From Comamonas resistens (GTDB lineage Bacteria > Pseudomonadota > Gammaproteobacteria > Burkholderiales > Burkholderiaceae_C), in NCBI RefSeq assembly GCF_030064165.1, contig NZ_CP125947.1:1116001-1180000 (forward strand): a stretch of 64,000 nucleotides of DNA, given 5' to 3'. A model generated the notes under the pieces. It saw only the letters and a program-made list of their open reading frames with translations. It was not told where the DNA came from and did no database searches. A program made the position numbers and the translations under genes. This document shows, in pieces, positions 1 to 9,252 of this stretch (the first letter of the stretch is position 1; the number at the start of each line of letters is the position of its first letter).

Positions 1-110
1 CAGCGCGCATGATGTAGAGATTGTAGGGCGACTTCGAATTGTCACACCATGGGTTGCCAGTCTTTGATCGCTGGCTCTGGGGAGCCGGGCAGGCGTGCAC
101 AATCCGGGGT

Positions 111-2924
111 ATGAGCAATTCCAAGACCCTGGCGCTGGTGGACGGCTCCAGCTACCTCTACCGCGCCTACCATGCCATGCCCGATCTGCGGGCGATTCCT
201 GGCGACCCGGCCAGCCCGGCCACGGGAGCCATTCGCGGCATGGTGAACATGATGCAGGCGCTGAGGAAGGATGTGCAGGCCGATTACGCCGTCTGCGTGT
301 TCGATGCCTCGGGCCCGACCTTCCGCGACGAGATGTACACCGAGTACAAGGCCACGCGCTCGCCCATGCCCGATGATTTGCGCAGCCAGATCGAGCCCAT
401 CCACGAGGTGGTGGGAATGCTGGGCTGGAAGGTGGTGGCCGTGCCCGGCGTTGAGGCCGATGACGTGATCGCCACACTGGCTCAGATCGCTGCAGCGCAG
501 GGCATCCAAGTTATCGTCTCCAGCGGCGACAAGGACTTGAGCCAGCTGGTCAATGAGCATGTGACCATCATCGACACCATGAACGGCAAGAAGCGCGACG
601 TGGCTGGCGTGACGGCCGAGTTCGGCGTGCCTCCGGCGTTGATGATCGACTACCAGGCCCTGGTGGGCGACACCGTGGACAACGTGCCCGGCGTGACCAA
701 GGTCGGCCCCAAGACCGCCGCCAAGTGGCTGGAGGAGCACGGCTCGCTGGACAATCTGATTGCCAGTGCGGCAGGCATCAAGGGCGTCGCGGGCCAGAAT
801 TTGCGTGATGCGATTGCCAGCGGCCAGCTGGCGCTGAGCCGCCAGCTGGTGACCATGAAGACCGATTGCGATCTGTCGGGCTATATCAGCGGCCTGCCGC
901 AGCTCGATGCGGTCACCCTGGCCGAGCCTGACAATGCGGCGCTCGCGCCTTTTTATGAGAAATACGGCTTCAAGGGCTTGGTGCGTGCGCTGGGTGCTAC
1001 GGCTTCTGAAGCAAAGCCCGCCCAATCAGGCAAGGCCAGCAAGGTCGACAGCGCCCAGGGCGGCCTGTTCGATGCCGATGACGCGGCTGCCACCGAGGTG
1101 GCCGTTGAGGCCCAGCAGCGTGATGTGGTCTACACCAGCATCCTGAGCGAGGCGCAGCTCGATGACTGGCTGGCCAAGATCGATGGGGCAGCGTTGACGG
1201 CGCTGGATACAGAGACCGATTCACTGGATGAAATGGTGGCCCGGATTGTGGGTATCTCGTTCAGCGTGGAAGTTGGCGAGGCCGCCTATATTCCGCTACG
1301 CCACGAGGGCATGGATGTGCCCGAGCAGCTGGACATGGACATGGTGCTGGCCAGGCTCAAGCCCTGGCTGGAAGACGCCAGCAAGAAGAAGCTGGGCCAG
1401 CATGTCAAATACGACCAGCATGTGTTTGCCAACCACGGCATCACCGTGCGTGGCTATGCCCACGACACCATGCTGCAGTCCTATGTGCTGGAGGCTGACC
1501 GCCCGCACAATCTGACGAGTCTCGCGCTGCGCCATGTGAGCCGCACTGGCATCAGCTACGAAGACCTGTGCGGCAAGGGCAAGAACCAGATTCCGTTTGC
1601 CCAGGTGAGCGTGGACAAGGCTGCAGCTTACAGCTGCGAGGACTCCGACCAGACGCTGGACGTTCACAGGACCCTGTGGCCGCGCATCCAGGCCCATGCA
1701 GGTCTGCTGCATATCTACGAGCTGGAAATGCAGACCAGCGAAGCGCTGTTTCGCATCGAGCGCAATGGCGTGAGCATCGACGCGGGCGAGCTGGCGCGCC
1801 AGAGCAACGATCTGGGCGCACGCATCCTCAAGCTCGAGGAAGAGGCTTACGAGATCGCGGGCCAGCCCTTCAATCTGTCCTCGCCCAAGCAGCTGGGAGA
1901 GATCTTCTTCGACAAGCTGGGCATGCCCGTGGTGAAGAAGACCGCCACCGGCGCGCGCAGCACGGACGAGGAAGTGCTGGAGAAGCTGGCCGAGGACTAT
2001 CCGCTGCCCGCCAAGCTGCTAGAGCACCGCTCGCTGTCCAAGCTCAAGGGCACCTACACCGACAAGCTGGCGCAGATGGCCTTGCCTAGCGACGGCCGCG
2101 TGCACACCCACTACGCGCAGGCCGTGGCGGTGACGGGGCGCCTGTCCAGCAACGACCCCAATCTGCAGAACATTCCCGTGCGCACGCCCGAAGGTCGCCG
2201 CGTGCGCGAAGCCTTTGTGGCCCCCGAGGGCAAGCTGATTGCCAGCGCCGACTATTCGCAGATCGAGCTGCGCATCATGGCCCATCTCTCGGGTGACGAA
2301 GCCCTGCTGAGTGCCTTCAAGAACGGCCTGGACGTGCACCGCGCCACGGCCGCCGAAGTGTTTGGCGTGAGCGTGGATGAAGTCAGCAGCGAGCAGCGCC
2401 GCTATGCCAAGGTCATCAACTTCGGCCTGATCTACGGCATGAGCAGCTTTGGCCTGGCCAAGAATCTGGGCATAGAAACCAAGGCGGCTGCGGCCTATAT
2501 CGACAAATATTTCCAGCGCTACCCCGGCGTGAAGCGCTATATGGACCAGACCGTGGAGCTGGCCCATGCCCAGGGCTATGTGGAGACCGTGTTCGGTCGC
2601 CGTCTGGTGCTGCCCGAGATCAACGGCGGCAACGGCCCGCGCAAGAAAGCGGCCGAGCGCGCCGCCATCAATGCGCCCATGCAGGGCACGGCCGCCGATC
2701 TGATCAAGAAAGCCATGGTGGCCGTGCAGGCCAGGCTGGATGCCGAAAAGCCCGAGGTGCTGGTCATCATGCAGGTGCATGACGAACTGGTGTTCGAGCT
2801 GCCCGAATCCGCCCGGGATTGGGTGCAGGCCGAGATCCCGGCCATCATGGCCGGCGTGGCCGAACTGTCCGTGCCATTGCTGGCCGAGATCGGCTTTGGC
2901 ACAAACTGGGAAAAAGCCCATTGA
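111..2924 (+). CDS. polA: DNA polymerase I
   Basis: This 937-residue enzyme repairs gaps and removes Okazaki primers in the cytoplasm. Three domains are visible in order: a 5'-3' exonuclease starting at LVDGSSYLYRAYHAM, a 3'-5' proofreading exonuclease, and the family A polymerase. The proofreading site looks intact: DTETDS at about residue 366, a KYD motif, and Y-x3-D in YSCEDSD. Polymerase motif A, DYSQIELR, is at about 714, the O-helix block is RRYAKVINFGLIYG, and motif C, VHDE, is at about 890. Length is normal for the family (E. coli about 928). I chose the ATG at 111 because the open frame to its left (from 39) encodes nothing PolA-like. A strong terminator follows directly. Confidence 0.97.
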   Translation: MSNSKTLALVDGSSYLYRAYHAMPDLRAIPGDPASPATGAIRGMVNMMQALRKDVQADYAVCVFDASGPTFRDEMYTEYKATRSPMPDDLRSQIEPIHEVVGMLGWKVVAVPGVEADDVIATLAQIAAAQGIQVIVSSGDKDLSQLVNEHVTIIDTMNGKKRDVAGVTAEFGVPPALMIDYQALVGDTVDNVPGVTKVGPKTAAKWLEEHGSLDNLIASAAGIKGVAGQNLRDAIASGQLALSRQLVTMKTDCDLSGYISGLPQLDAVTLAEPDNAALAPFYEKYGFKGLVRALGATASEAKPAQSGKASKVDSAQGGLFDADDAAATEVAVEAQQRDVVYTSILSEAQLDDWLAKIDGAALTALDTETDSLDEMVARIVGISFSVEVGEAAYIPLRHEGMDVPEQLDMDMVLARLKPWLEDASKKKLGQHVKYDQHVFANHGITVRGYAHDTMLQSYVLEADRPHNLTSLALRHVSRTGISYEDLCGKGKNQIPFAQVSVDKAAAYSCEDSDQTLDVHRTLWPRIQAHAGLLHIYELEMQTSEALFRIERNGVSIDAGELARQSNDLGARILKLEEEAYEIAGQPFNLSSPKQLGEIFFDKLGMPVVKKTATGARSTDEEVLEKLAEDYPLPAKLLEHRSLSKLKGTYTDKLAQMALPSDGRVHTHYAQAVAVTGRLSSNDPNLQNIPVRTPEGRRVREAFVAPEGKLIASADYSQIELRIMAHLSGDEALLSAFKNGLDVHRATAAEVFGVSVDEVSSEQRRYAKVINFGLIYGMSSFGLAKNLGIETKAAAAYIDKYFQRYPGVKRYMDQTVELAHAQGYVETVFGRRLVLPEINGGNGPRKKAAERAAINAPMQGTAADLIKKAMVAVQARLDAEKPEVLVIMQVHDELVFELPESARDWVQAEIPAIMAGVAELSVPLLAEIGFGTNWEKAH

Positions 2925-2937
2925 TGGGTCTCTCATG

Positions 2938-2963
2938 AAAAAAGGCTCGACGAGCCTTTTTTT
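2938..2963 (+). terminator. Rho-independent terminator of polA
   Basis: The GGCTC/GAGCC stem has a three-base loop, with an A-run before it and a seven-T run after it. It starts 14 bases past the polA stop, and the flanking A and T runs extend the pairing. Confidence 0.85.
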
Positions 2964-3088
2964 ATTGGTGAACTGTGTTGAATCGCCCGCATTGAAGGGC
3001 ATGGTGGTTGCAGATTTGTAAGGCTTAGACTACAAATTCGCATTGTGTCGGTATGCTTTTTTGTTCATACGAACCGCCCAAAGGGATC

Positions 3089-4159
3089 ATGGCCTCCTCC
3101 CTGTCTTGCAGAGCTGTCCTGTCCATGCGCTTAAGCCGTCAAAGGCTTTCCTGTCTGTTGCTCGGTGCTTTTGTGCTGATGGGCGCTTCCCCTGCGGTGG
3201 CTGAGGAAAACGAGCCAACCTGGTATCTGGTTCAGCCCCTGCTGCGCGCCTCGCTGGTGGACCCGTTGTTGCGCCACTACCTCAAGTTCTTGCCGCAATA
3301 TCTGGATGGCAAGGTGGTGGTGCGAGAGACAGGCAAGAAGCCGATGCTTGACCGGGTGCGCACGGCGCTCACCGATGAGCGTGCAGATCGAACCGTGGTG
3401 TTGATGGCGCCTCTGCCCTATGGGCTGATTCACGACGAGCAACTGGCGATGCGCTTCGAAGTGAGTGCTGTCCCATTGCAGGTGGTGGCCAGGCGTCCCT
3501 GGTGTCTGGCCCAGGCGCAGGACATGGCGCCGCGCAACCGGGCGGCATTCATGAGCTGGCTGTCGAGCTTGCAGCGCCCGGTGCGCATTGGTCTGGCCAG
3601 CTCGAAAGGCATGCCGGCGATATGGATTCGCGCCATGGAGCGCAAGACAGGTCTGACCTGGACTTCCACCGACTTTAATTCCAGCGCGGAACAAGGCCTG
3701 GCCAGTCTGCTCTCGGGGCAGCAGGATTTGCTGCTGGAAACCTGCGCGGAGCTGGAGCGCATGCGTGCTTTGCGCGTGGCGGGGGCAGACCAGGGCCGGG
3801 TAAATGTGCTGCTTTCCGAGCAGGCAGCGGCGAACAGGAGCGTGGCAACCTTTGCGCAATGGCAGCTGCCCACGCCAGCACCGAGCTGGCTGGCATGGTT
3901 TACCTCCAGCAAGATGCCGCCGGCGCGGCGCAGCCTTCTGGGCAAGGCCATCAATGCCGTAACCCTGCGTGAGGACACGCAGGCCTTGATACGTGAGCTG
4001 GGGCAGGAGCCCATGCAGCTATCGGTGCAGGCCAGTCAGCTCTATGTCGACAACTGGCTCAGCGACTGGAAAAGCATCAGCACCTGGATGAACAATCTGC
4101 CGGAAAAGGCGGCCGCCGAGCCAGTTGGCGCCACCACGCCAAAGAAAACGCGCAACTGA
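3089..4159 (+). CDS. Divergent Bug/TctC-like periplasmic binding protein
   Basis: The predicted secreted protein has about 356 residues. An N-terminal basic and hydrophobic stretch (SRQRLSCLLLGAFVLMGA, cleavage near AVA-EE) looks like a Sec signal. The body has the size and broad pattern of tripartite tricarboxylate-type (Bug) binding proteins, with segments such as RPVRIGLASSKGMPAIW and YVDNWLSDWKS, but it is clearly divergent. The start is uncertain. The ATG at 3089 has AAAGGG just upstream, while the ATG at 3125 would give a more compact signal peptide. No transporter membrane genes lie next to it, so the ligand and partner are unknown. It could instead be an unrelated two-lobed periplasmic protein. 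Confidence 0.6.
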   Translation: MASSLSCRAVLSMRLSRQRLSCLLLGAFVLMGASPAVAEENEPTWYLVQPLLRASLVDPLLRHYLKFLPQYLDGKVVVRETGKKPMLDRVRTALTDERADRTVVLMAPLPYGLIHDEQLAMRFEVSAVPLQVVARRPWCLAQAQDMAPRNRAAFMSWLSSLQRPVRIGLASSKGMPAIWIRAMERKTGLTWTSTDFNSSAEQGLASLLSGQQDLLLETCAELERMRALRVAGADQGRVNVLLSEQAAANRSVATFAQWQLPTPAPSWLAWFTSSKMPPARRSLLGKAINAVTLREDTQALIRELGQEPMQLSVQASQLYVDNWLSDWKSISTWMNNLPEKAAAEPVGATTPKKTRN

Positions 4160-4169
4160 CGCCGTATCT

Positions 4170-4224
4170 GCTATTTGAAAGATAGCTGTATGCGCCGGGT
4201 ATGAGCGGCGTTGTGCTATTTTTC
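4170..4224 (+). repeat. Dispersed imperfect-palindrome repeat, copy 1
   Basis: A copy of the family described at 27703 and 50284. It has a leading GCTAT, then ATAGCTG, a GCGC core, a second GCGGCG block and GCTATTTTT. It fills almost the whole gap between the binding-protein gene and azlC. Confidence 0.55.
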
Positions 4225-4229
4225 CTGCT

Positions 4230-4949
4230 ATGTCCGCTTCCCCTTCTTCCGAGAGCCAGGCCCGCTGGCTGACGCCGGCCACGCGCATGGGCCTGTCCAT
4301 CTCCATTGCCACCGGGCTTTATGGCATCTCTTTTGGTGCACTGAGTGTGGCCTCCGGCCTGAACCTCTGGCAGACCATGGCCTTGAGTGCGCTGATGTTC
4401 ACCGGCGGTTCACAGTTCGCATTCATAGGCGTGATTGCCGGTGGTGGCAGCGGCATGGCAGCCGTGGGCGCGTCGACCCTGCTGGGTGTGCGCAATGCCA
4501 TCTATGGCGTGCAAATGAGCCAGGTGCTTGGTGTGAGCGGGCTCAAGCGCCTGCTGGCCGCGCATTGGACGATTGATGAGTCCACGGCCACTGCGGCCGG
4601 GCAGGACTCCCTGGCCGAGCAGCGTCGGGGCTTCTGGGTGGCTGGCGCTGGCGTGTTTCTGCTCTGGAATCTGTTTACGCTGCTGGGGGCCTTGCTTGGT
4701 GACGCGCTGGGCGATACGCGCCGCTTCGGGCTGGACGGTGCGGCGGTGGCGGCGTTTCTGGGCCTGCTGTGGCCGCGTCTGAATGCGCGTGAACCGGTGG
4801 CCTTGGCGCTGGCCTGCGGTCTGGTGACTGCGGTGGCCATTCCGCTGGTGCCTGCGGGTGTGCCGATTTTGCTGGCTGCAGCTGCGGGGGCGTTCTGGGG
4901 TTGTATCAGGCCGTCTGAGGCCGGTTCCCTGGCAAGGGGGCAGTCATGA
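4230..4949 (+). CDS. azlC: AzlC-family branched-chain amino-acid exporter, large subunit
   Basis: This 239-residue inner-membrane protein carries the AzlC signature in its first 100 residues (GLYGISFGALSVASGL and MFTGGSQFAFIGV) and several hydrophobic helices. With its small partner AzlD it forms a two-component exporter of leucine, valine and related amino acids (BrnFE/YgaZH type). The stop overlaps the azlD start as ATGA, so the two are translationally coupled. The substrate is a family assignment. No Lrp-type regulator sits beside it. Confidence 0.92.
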   Translation: MSASPSSESQARWLTPATRMGLSISIATGLYGISFGALSVASGLNLWQTMALSALMFTGGSQFAFIGVIAGGGSGMAAVGASTLLGVRNAIYGVQMSQVLGVSGLKRLLAAHWTIDESTATAAGQDSLAEQRRGFWVAGAGVFLLWNLFTLLGALLGDALGDTRRFGLDGAAVAAFLGLLWPRLNAREPVALALACGLVTAVAIPLVPAGVPILLAAAAGAFWGCIRPSEAGSLARGQS

Positions 4950-5251
4950 CCTTGTGGCAGTGGGTCTTTCTGGCTTGCGCTTTGGCATTTGCGACCAAGT
5001 TGCTGGGTTACAGCCTGCCCGAGCGCTGGATGCGCAGCCCACGCATGGTGCAGGTGACGGCCTGCCTGACCGTGGCCCTGCTGGCATCGCTGACGGTAAT
5101 GAACACCGTGGCCAGTGGTGCGCAACTGGTGCTGGATGCACGCCTGGGCGCGCTGGCAGTGGCAGCGATTGCCTTGTGGCTGCGAGCCCCATTCTTGCTG
5201 GTGGTGATACTGGGTGCACTGGCTGCGGGTTTGCTACGCTGGTGGGCTTGA
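4946..5251 (+). CDS. azlD: AzlD-family branched-chain amino-acid exporter, small subunit
   Basis: This 101-residue protein has about three to four hydrophobic helices and the typical AzlD pattern ATKLLGYSLPERWM. Normal AzlD length is about 100 residues. Its ATG overlaps the azlC stop by four bases, the usual arrangement for this obligate pair. It completes the exporter in the inner membrane. Confidence 0.92.
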   Translation: MTLWQWVFLACALAFATKLLGYSLPERWMRSPRMVQVTACLTVALLASLTVMNTVASGAQLVLDARLGALAVAAIALWLRAPFLLVVILGALAAGLLRWWA

Positions 5252-5340
5252 GCGGGCCTGCGGTCAGCTTGTGATCAGGTGCCCCGGAGCAGGGCTGTGG
5301 CGGGATGGCCGGAAGTTTTCGTCACCAACCAGGAGTCGTC

Positions 5341-6249
5341 ATGAAGTATGAAGAGATCGAGCGGGAAGTGCAGTCTTTGCTGGGCCTGGCAGAGCCCGTT
5401 TCTGGCACGCGCAGACGCGATGCATTGCGTATGGCGCTGGGTGCGGGCCTGGGTGTTGGCTACGCCAGTGCAGCGGGTGTGGTCATGGCCCAGACCGCGA
5501 TCAAGACCGCTGCAGATGGTCTGACGGCAGGTGAAGTCGGCATCGATGTCAAAGGCTTCAAGCTGCCCGCTTATAGAGCCATGCCCGAGGGCAAGCAGAA
5601 CCTGCCGGTGGTGTTGGTGATTTCCGAAATCTTTGGCGTGCATGAGTACATTGCCGACACCTGCCGTCGTCTGGCGCAAGCAGGCTATATGGCAATCGCG
5701 CCCGACCTGTTTGTGCGTCAGGGTGATCCCATGGTCTATGGCGAGACGGCCAAGCTCATGAGCGAGGTGATTTCCAAGGTTCCCGATGCCCAGGTCATGG
5801 GGGACCTGGATGCCGCCGTGCAATGGGCGGGTGCCAACGGCGGCGACACCAGCAAGCTGGCGATCACCGGCTTTTGCTGGGGTGGCCGTATCACCTGGCT
5901 TTATGCCGCACATGCGCCGGTCAAGGCCGGTGTTGCCTGGTATGGACGCTTGCAGGGCAATAAAAGTGATTTGCAGCCGGCACATCCCATTGATCTGGTG
6001 TCTAGGCTCAAGGCCCCGGTACTGGGGCTTTACGGCGGACAGGACAGCGGCATTCCGCTGACATCGGTGGAAGCCATGAAGGCTGCGCTCAAGAGCGGAT
6101 CTGCGGCTGCCAAGGCGTCTGAGTTCGTCATCTACCCCGATGCACCACATGCCTTCCATGCCGATTACCGGCCCAGCTACAGGGAGCAGGCAGCCGTGGA
6201 TGGATGGCGTCGCATGCTCGATTGGCTGCGCCTGCATGGTGTTGCCTGA
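5341..6249 (+). CDS. Dienelactone hydrolase family protein with twin-arginine signal
   Basis: This 302-residue alpha/beta hydrolase starts at the ATG preceded by AGGAG. About 23 residues in, a twin-arginine segment RRRDALRMALGAGLG is followed by a hydrophobic run and an Ala-rich cleavage region, which suggests Tat export. The catalytic core shows the dienelactone-hydrolase nucleophile elbow GFCWGGR (Cys), an Asp in GGQDSGIP and a His in PHAFHADY. Classical family members hydrolyse dienelactone in chlorocatechol breakdown, but no such pathway genes are near, so the substrate is unknown. An exported version is less usual than the cytoplasmic enzymes. Confidence 0.85.
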   Translation: MKYEEIEREVQSLLGLAEPVSGTRRRDALRMALGAGLGVGYASAAGVVMAQTAIKTAADGLTAGEVGIDVKGFKLPAYRAMPEGKQNLPVVLVISEIFGVHEYIADTCRRLAQAGYMAIAPDLFVRQGDPMVYGETAKLMSEVISKVPDAQVMGDLDAAVQWAGANGGDTSKLAITGFCWGGRITWLYAAHAPVKAGVAWYGRLQGNKSDLQPAHPIDLVSRLKAPVLGLYGGQDSGIPLTSVEAMKAALKSGSAAAKASEFVIYPDAPHAFHADYRPSYREQAAVDGWRRMLDWLRLHGVA

Positions 6250-6421
6250 CGACCTGGCGGGGGGCTTGACAGCTTTGATAGGCTGAAGACGGTCCTGTGC
6301 ATTCGGGGCTGTCGACGTGGGGATAGTGCAGCGGTGGGCCTGTGCAGGCGCATTCTGCGAAAATCCGCGATTCGCTTTGTGCAGAGTGTGCATGAGGCAT
6401 ACGGTTAAGCCATAAATAGCT

Positions 6422-7312
6422 ATGACATTGGTAGCAATTATCTTGGCCACCCTGGCTGCTGGTATCGGCAGTGTCTGGGTGGCCGCATTGTTGATGGGCC
6501 TGGGGGGAGGACGTTCGCCGGGAGTGATGCCGCAGCGGCTGTTGAGTCTGGCAGCAGGCGCGCTGCTGGCCACGGCCTTCATGCATCTGCTGCCAGAGGC
6601 TTTCGAGAGCCATGGCAATGCACAAAGCCTGTTCGTGGTGCTGCTGGTCGGCCTGGTGTTTTTCTTTTTGCTGTCCAAGGCCGAGCTATGGCACCACGGT
6701 CATGAGCATTCGCACAGCCATGTGCAGCAGGAGGCACATGTCCATCACCACGGTCATGATCACCACCATGACCATCACCAGGAGCACAGCCATGGCAAAG
6801 GAGGCTGGGCCGTATTGACCGGCGACAGCGTACATTGCTTTGGCGACGGGATTTTGATTGCCTCGGCCTTCATGGCCGATATTCGCCTGGGCATGATTGC
6901 GGCCCTGTCCGTGCTGGCCCATGAGGTACCGCACCATATGGGCGATATCGTGGTGCTGCGCCAGTCCAGCACCAATCGGCGTGTGGCGCTGATCAAGGTA
7001 TCCATGGCCGGGGCAGTCACCACCCTGGGTGGCGTGGCGGGTTACTTCCTGCTGGGCCAGCTGCATGATCTGCTGCCGTATTTTCTGACCGTTGCCTCCA
7101 GCAGCTTTATCTATGTGGCGCTGGCGGACCTGATTCCGCAGCTGCAAAAACGGTTGAGCGCAAAGGAAACAGTGGCTCAGGTGTTCTGGCTGCTGCTGGG
7201 CATTGTGCTGGTGACGGTGATGAGCGGCGCGGCCCACAAGCATGGGCATGAGCACGAACACGACCATGAGGCGGAGCACTCGCACAGCAGCGAGCCGCCT
7301 CATTCCCACTAG
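6422..7312 (+). CDS. ZIP family divalent metal transporter, His-rich
   Basis: This 296-residue multi-helix membrane protein belongs to the ZIP (zinc/iron permease) family. The two metal-site helices are recognisable as HCFGDGILIASAF and HEVPHHMGD. The cytosolic loop between helices III and IV (about 91-124) is extremely rich in His and Asp/Glu, and a second His cluster forms the C-terminal tail (about 272-296). Such loops bind zinc in this family. The ATG at 6422 lacks a strong ribosome-binding site. I could not find a Zur-type operator in the 170-base upstream gap. Zn2+ is the likely substrate, but Fe or Mn cannot be excluded. Confidence 0.88.
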   Translation: MTLVAIILATLAAGIGSVWVAALLMGLGGGRSPGVMPQRLLSLAAGALLATAFMHLLPEAFESHGNAQSLFVVLLVGLVFFFLLSKAELWHHGHEHSHSHVQQEAHVHHHGHDHHHDHHQEHSHGKGGWAVLTGDSVHCFGDGILIASAFMADIRLGMIAALSVLAHEVPHHMGDIVVLRQSSTNRRVALIKVSMAGAVTTLGGVAGYFLLGQLHDLLPYFLTVASSSFIYVALADLIPQLQKRLSAKETVAQVFWLLLGIVLVTVMSGAAHKHGHEHEHDHEAEHSHSSEPPHSH

Positions 7313-7375
7313 GAGCAGTGTCGGTTCGGGCGGTGCTTGAGGCGTCCAGGCCGCTTCAACGCGCTGCTCTGGCAA

Positions 7376-8113
7376 TCAGCTTCTGTCCTTGAGCTCGCTT
7401 TTCACAATCGCCAGCTGCCTGCGCGATACGGGTAGCAGCTCGGGCACGCCCTGCAGGCGCAAGCCCCAGCCTTCACCTTCCTCAGGGTCGTCATAGCGCT
7501 CCAGGCTGCGCAATGCGGCCCGCGCGACCAGGGCGTTGCGGTGCACACGCAGCAACTGGTCGCTGTGGCGCGACTCCAGGTCGGCCAGAGCGCCTTCGAG
7601 GATGTAGTGGCGCTGCACGGTGCGTACGGTGATGTATTTCTGCTCGGCCTTGAGGTAGCGCACCTCGGCCAAGGGCAGGCGTACCGTGCGGCCACGCTCC
7701 TGAATCACCAGGGCCGGCCCATTGGCCAGCGCCTGCTGGGTGTTGAAGGAGCGCTCGGCTTTCTGGAGTGCCTGCTGCAATCTCTCCAGGCGTACGGGCT
7801 TGGTCAGATAGTCTGCTGCATCCAACTCGAAGGCCTGCAGCGCATGGTGTGCATGGGCCGTCACAAACACAATGGCGGGCGGCTGCGGCAGGGCCTTGAT
7901 GGCTTGTGCCAGCTGCAGGCCGTCCTGGCCGGGCATGTGAATGTCCAGCAGTACCAGTTGCACAGGCCTGGGCTGCTCGGTTGACAGGATCTGCAGGGCG
8001 GCTGCCGCACAACTGGCTTCCTGCACCTGATGAGGCCCGTTGCTGCAATCGCCAAGCAGCATGCGCAGGCGGGAGCGGGCCAGGGTTTCGTCGTCGACGA
8101 TCAGGATGTTCAT
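7376..8113 (-). CDS. algR: LytTR-family response regulator AlgR-like
   Basis: This 245-residue regulator has an N-terminal receiver domain (MNILIVDDETLARSR; phosphoacceptor Asp in LVLLDIHMPGQDG) and a C-terminal LytTR DNA-binding domain with VRYLKAEQKYITVRT and LLRVHRNALVAR. It lies five bases after the sensor kinase gene and must be co-transcribed with it. In Pseudomonas AlgR controls alginate, twitching and virulence genes. Here only the family and the argH-algZ-algR neighbourhood support the name, so targets are unknown. Confidence 0.85.
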   Translation of the reverse strand: MNILIVDDETLARSRLRMLLGDCSNGPHQVQEASCAAAALQILSTEQPRPVQLVLLDIHMPGQDGLQLAQAIKALPQPPAIVFVTAHAHHALQAFELDAADYLTKPVRLERLQQALQKAERSFNTQQALANGPALVIQERGRTVRLPLAEVRYLKAEQKYITVRTVQRHYILEGALADLESRHSDQLLRVHRNALVARAALRSLERYDDPEEGEGWGLRLQGVPELLPVSRRQLAIVKSELKDRS

Positions 8114-8118
8114 GGCAT

Positions 8119-9162
8119 TCAGGCAGAGGTCTGAGGGGTGGGCAAGGGCACGGTCAGGCGCACGATGAAGAAACCATTGCGCTTGCGTGCACTGAAACTG
8201 CCTTGCAGATCGTGCAGCAGCGACAGACGGGCTTTGACGTTCTCCAGAGCCATGCCATGGCCGGGACTGGTGGGGGGGGCCTCGCCGTCGGGCAAGGTGT
8301 TGATGATCTGTATCAGCGCTTGCTGTCCCCGTCTCTCGGTACGTACCTGCAGCTTGCCGCCGCGCGAATGAGGCTCTATGCCGTGGCGAATGGCATTCTC
8401 GACCAGGGGCTGCAGCAGCAGGGGCGGCAGCAGTGCGCCATGCGCGCTCTCATCGAGCTGCCACTGGACCTGCAGGCGCTGCTCAAAGCGCACTTGTTCT
8501 ATGGACAGATAGCGCTGGGCCAGCTCGATCTCCTGCGCCAGCGTGGTGGTCGTGTGAGGCTCGGCCAGTGCATAACGAAACAGATCGCTGAGATCTTCAA
8601 GCATGGCTTCGGCCTTGGCCGGCTCGGCACGCACCAGAGCAATCGCGCTGTTGAGGGTGTTGAACAGAAAGTGGGGGCGTATGCGGGACTGAAGCTCGGT
8701 CAGGCGCGCCTGGGTCTGGGCCGGCGTGCTGCCGCGTGCGCGCAGCACCAGGGCTGTGACCAGCAGCGCCGCCAGCAGGCCACCGGTGACGGCGCTGGCC
8801 AGCCAGGGCATGTTCTGCAACCCGATGAAAGACAGCATGGAGCAGGCGTAAAGACCCGCCAGGGCGCCCAGCAGCACGCCAGCCAGGTATTGACCACGCA
8901 TGCTCATGCGTTGCAGCTGATGCTTGAGGCTGCAGGCCGCTATCAGCCAGATCAGTGTGCCGGGCAGGCTGGCGCCGGTCAGCAAGGCCATGGTGCTGAT
9001 CCAGCCCAGTGCGTCGTCAGTGCCGTAAAGGGCCGCTGTGGCCACCACAAGCTGCACAAAAAGCACGGCACGCAGCACCACGCCGACGCTGCAGGCGTCA
9101 AACACCAGCGCCTGACGGGCGGCGGGGTTGGGCGAAGAGGTGTTGAACAGGCGTGAGAACAA
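8119..9162 (-). CDS. algZ: LytS/AlgZ-type sensor histidine kinase
   Basis: The protein has about 347 residues, with four to five hydrophobic helices in the first 140 and then the His_kinase (LytS-type) domain. His164 lies in SRIRPHFLFNTLNS, the N box is PLVENAIRHGIEPHSRGG, and the G box is GHGMALENVKARL. It partners the response regulator five bases downstream. The start is a TTG at 9162 with no clear ribosome-binding site and no in-frame ATG nearby upstream, so the true N-terminus is uncertain. The short transmembrane input region lacks a recognisable ligand domain. Confidence 0.85.
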   Translation of the reverse strand: MFSRLFNTSSPNPAARQALVFDACSVGVVLRAVLFVQLVVATAALYGTDDALGWISTMALLTGASLPGTLIWLIAACSLKHQLQRMSMRGQYLAGVLLGALAGLYACSMLSFIGLQNMPWLASAVTGGLLAALLVTALVLRARGSTPAQTQARLTELQSRIRPHFLFNTLNSAIALVRAEPAKAEAMLEDLSDLFRYALAEPHTTTTLAQEIELAQRYLSIEQVRFEQRLQVQWQLDESAHGALLPPLLLQPLVENAIRHGIEPHSRGGKLQVRTERRGQQALIQIINTLPDGEAPPTSPGHGMALENVKARLSLLHDLQGSFSARKRNGFFIVRLTVPLPTPQTSA

Positions 9163-9252
9163 GGCTTGGGCTTGCGGATGACGATGCCCGGGATTATGGG
9201 CAGTCTGGCCCCTGCCCGAAACCAGTGTGCTGCAGCATGTCGGTTTGTTGCC

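Noticed and set aside
6250..6421. Zur operator for the ZIP transporter
   Set aside because: No sequence resembling the Zur inverted repeat was visible upstream of 6422.
5275..6678. A 467-codon minus-strand frame across the dienelactone hydrolase and ZIP genes
   Set aside because: It crosses two well-supported genes and an intergenic gap and shows no domain.
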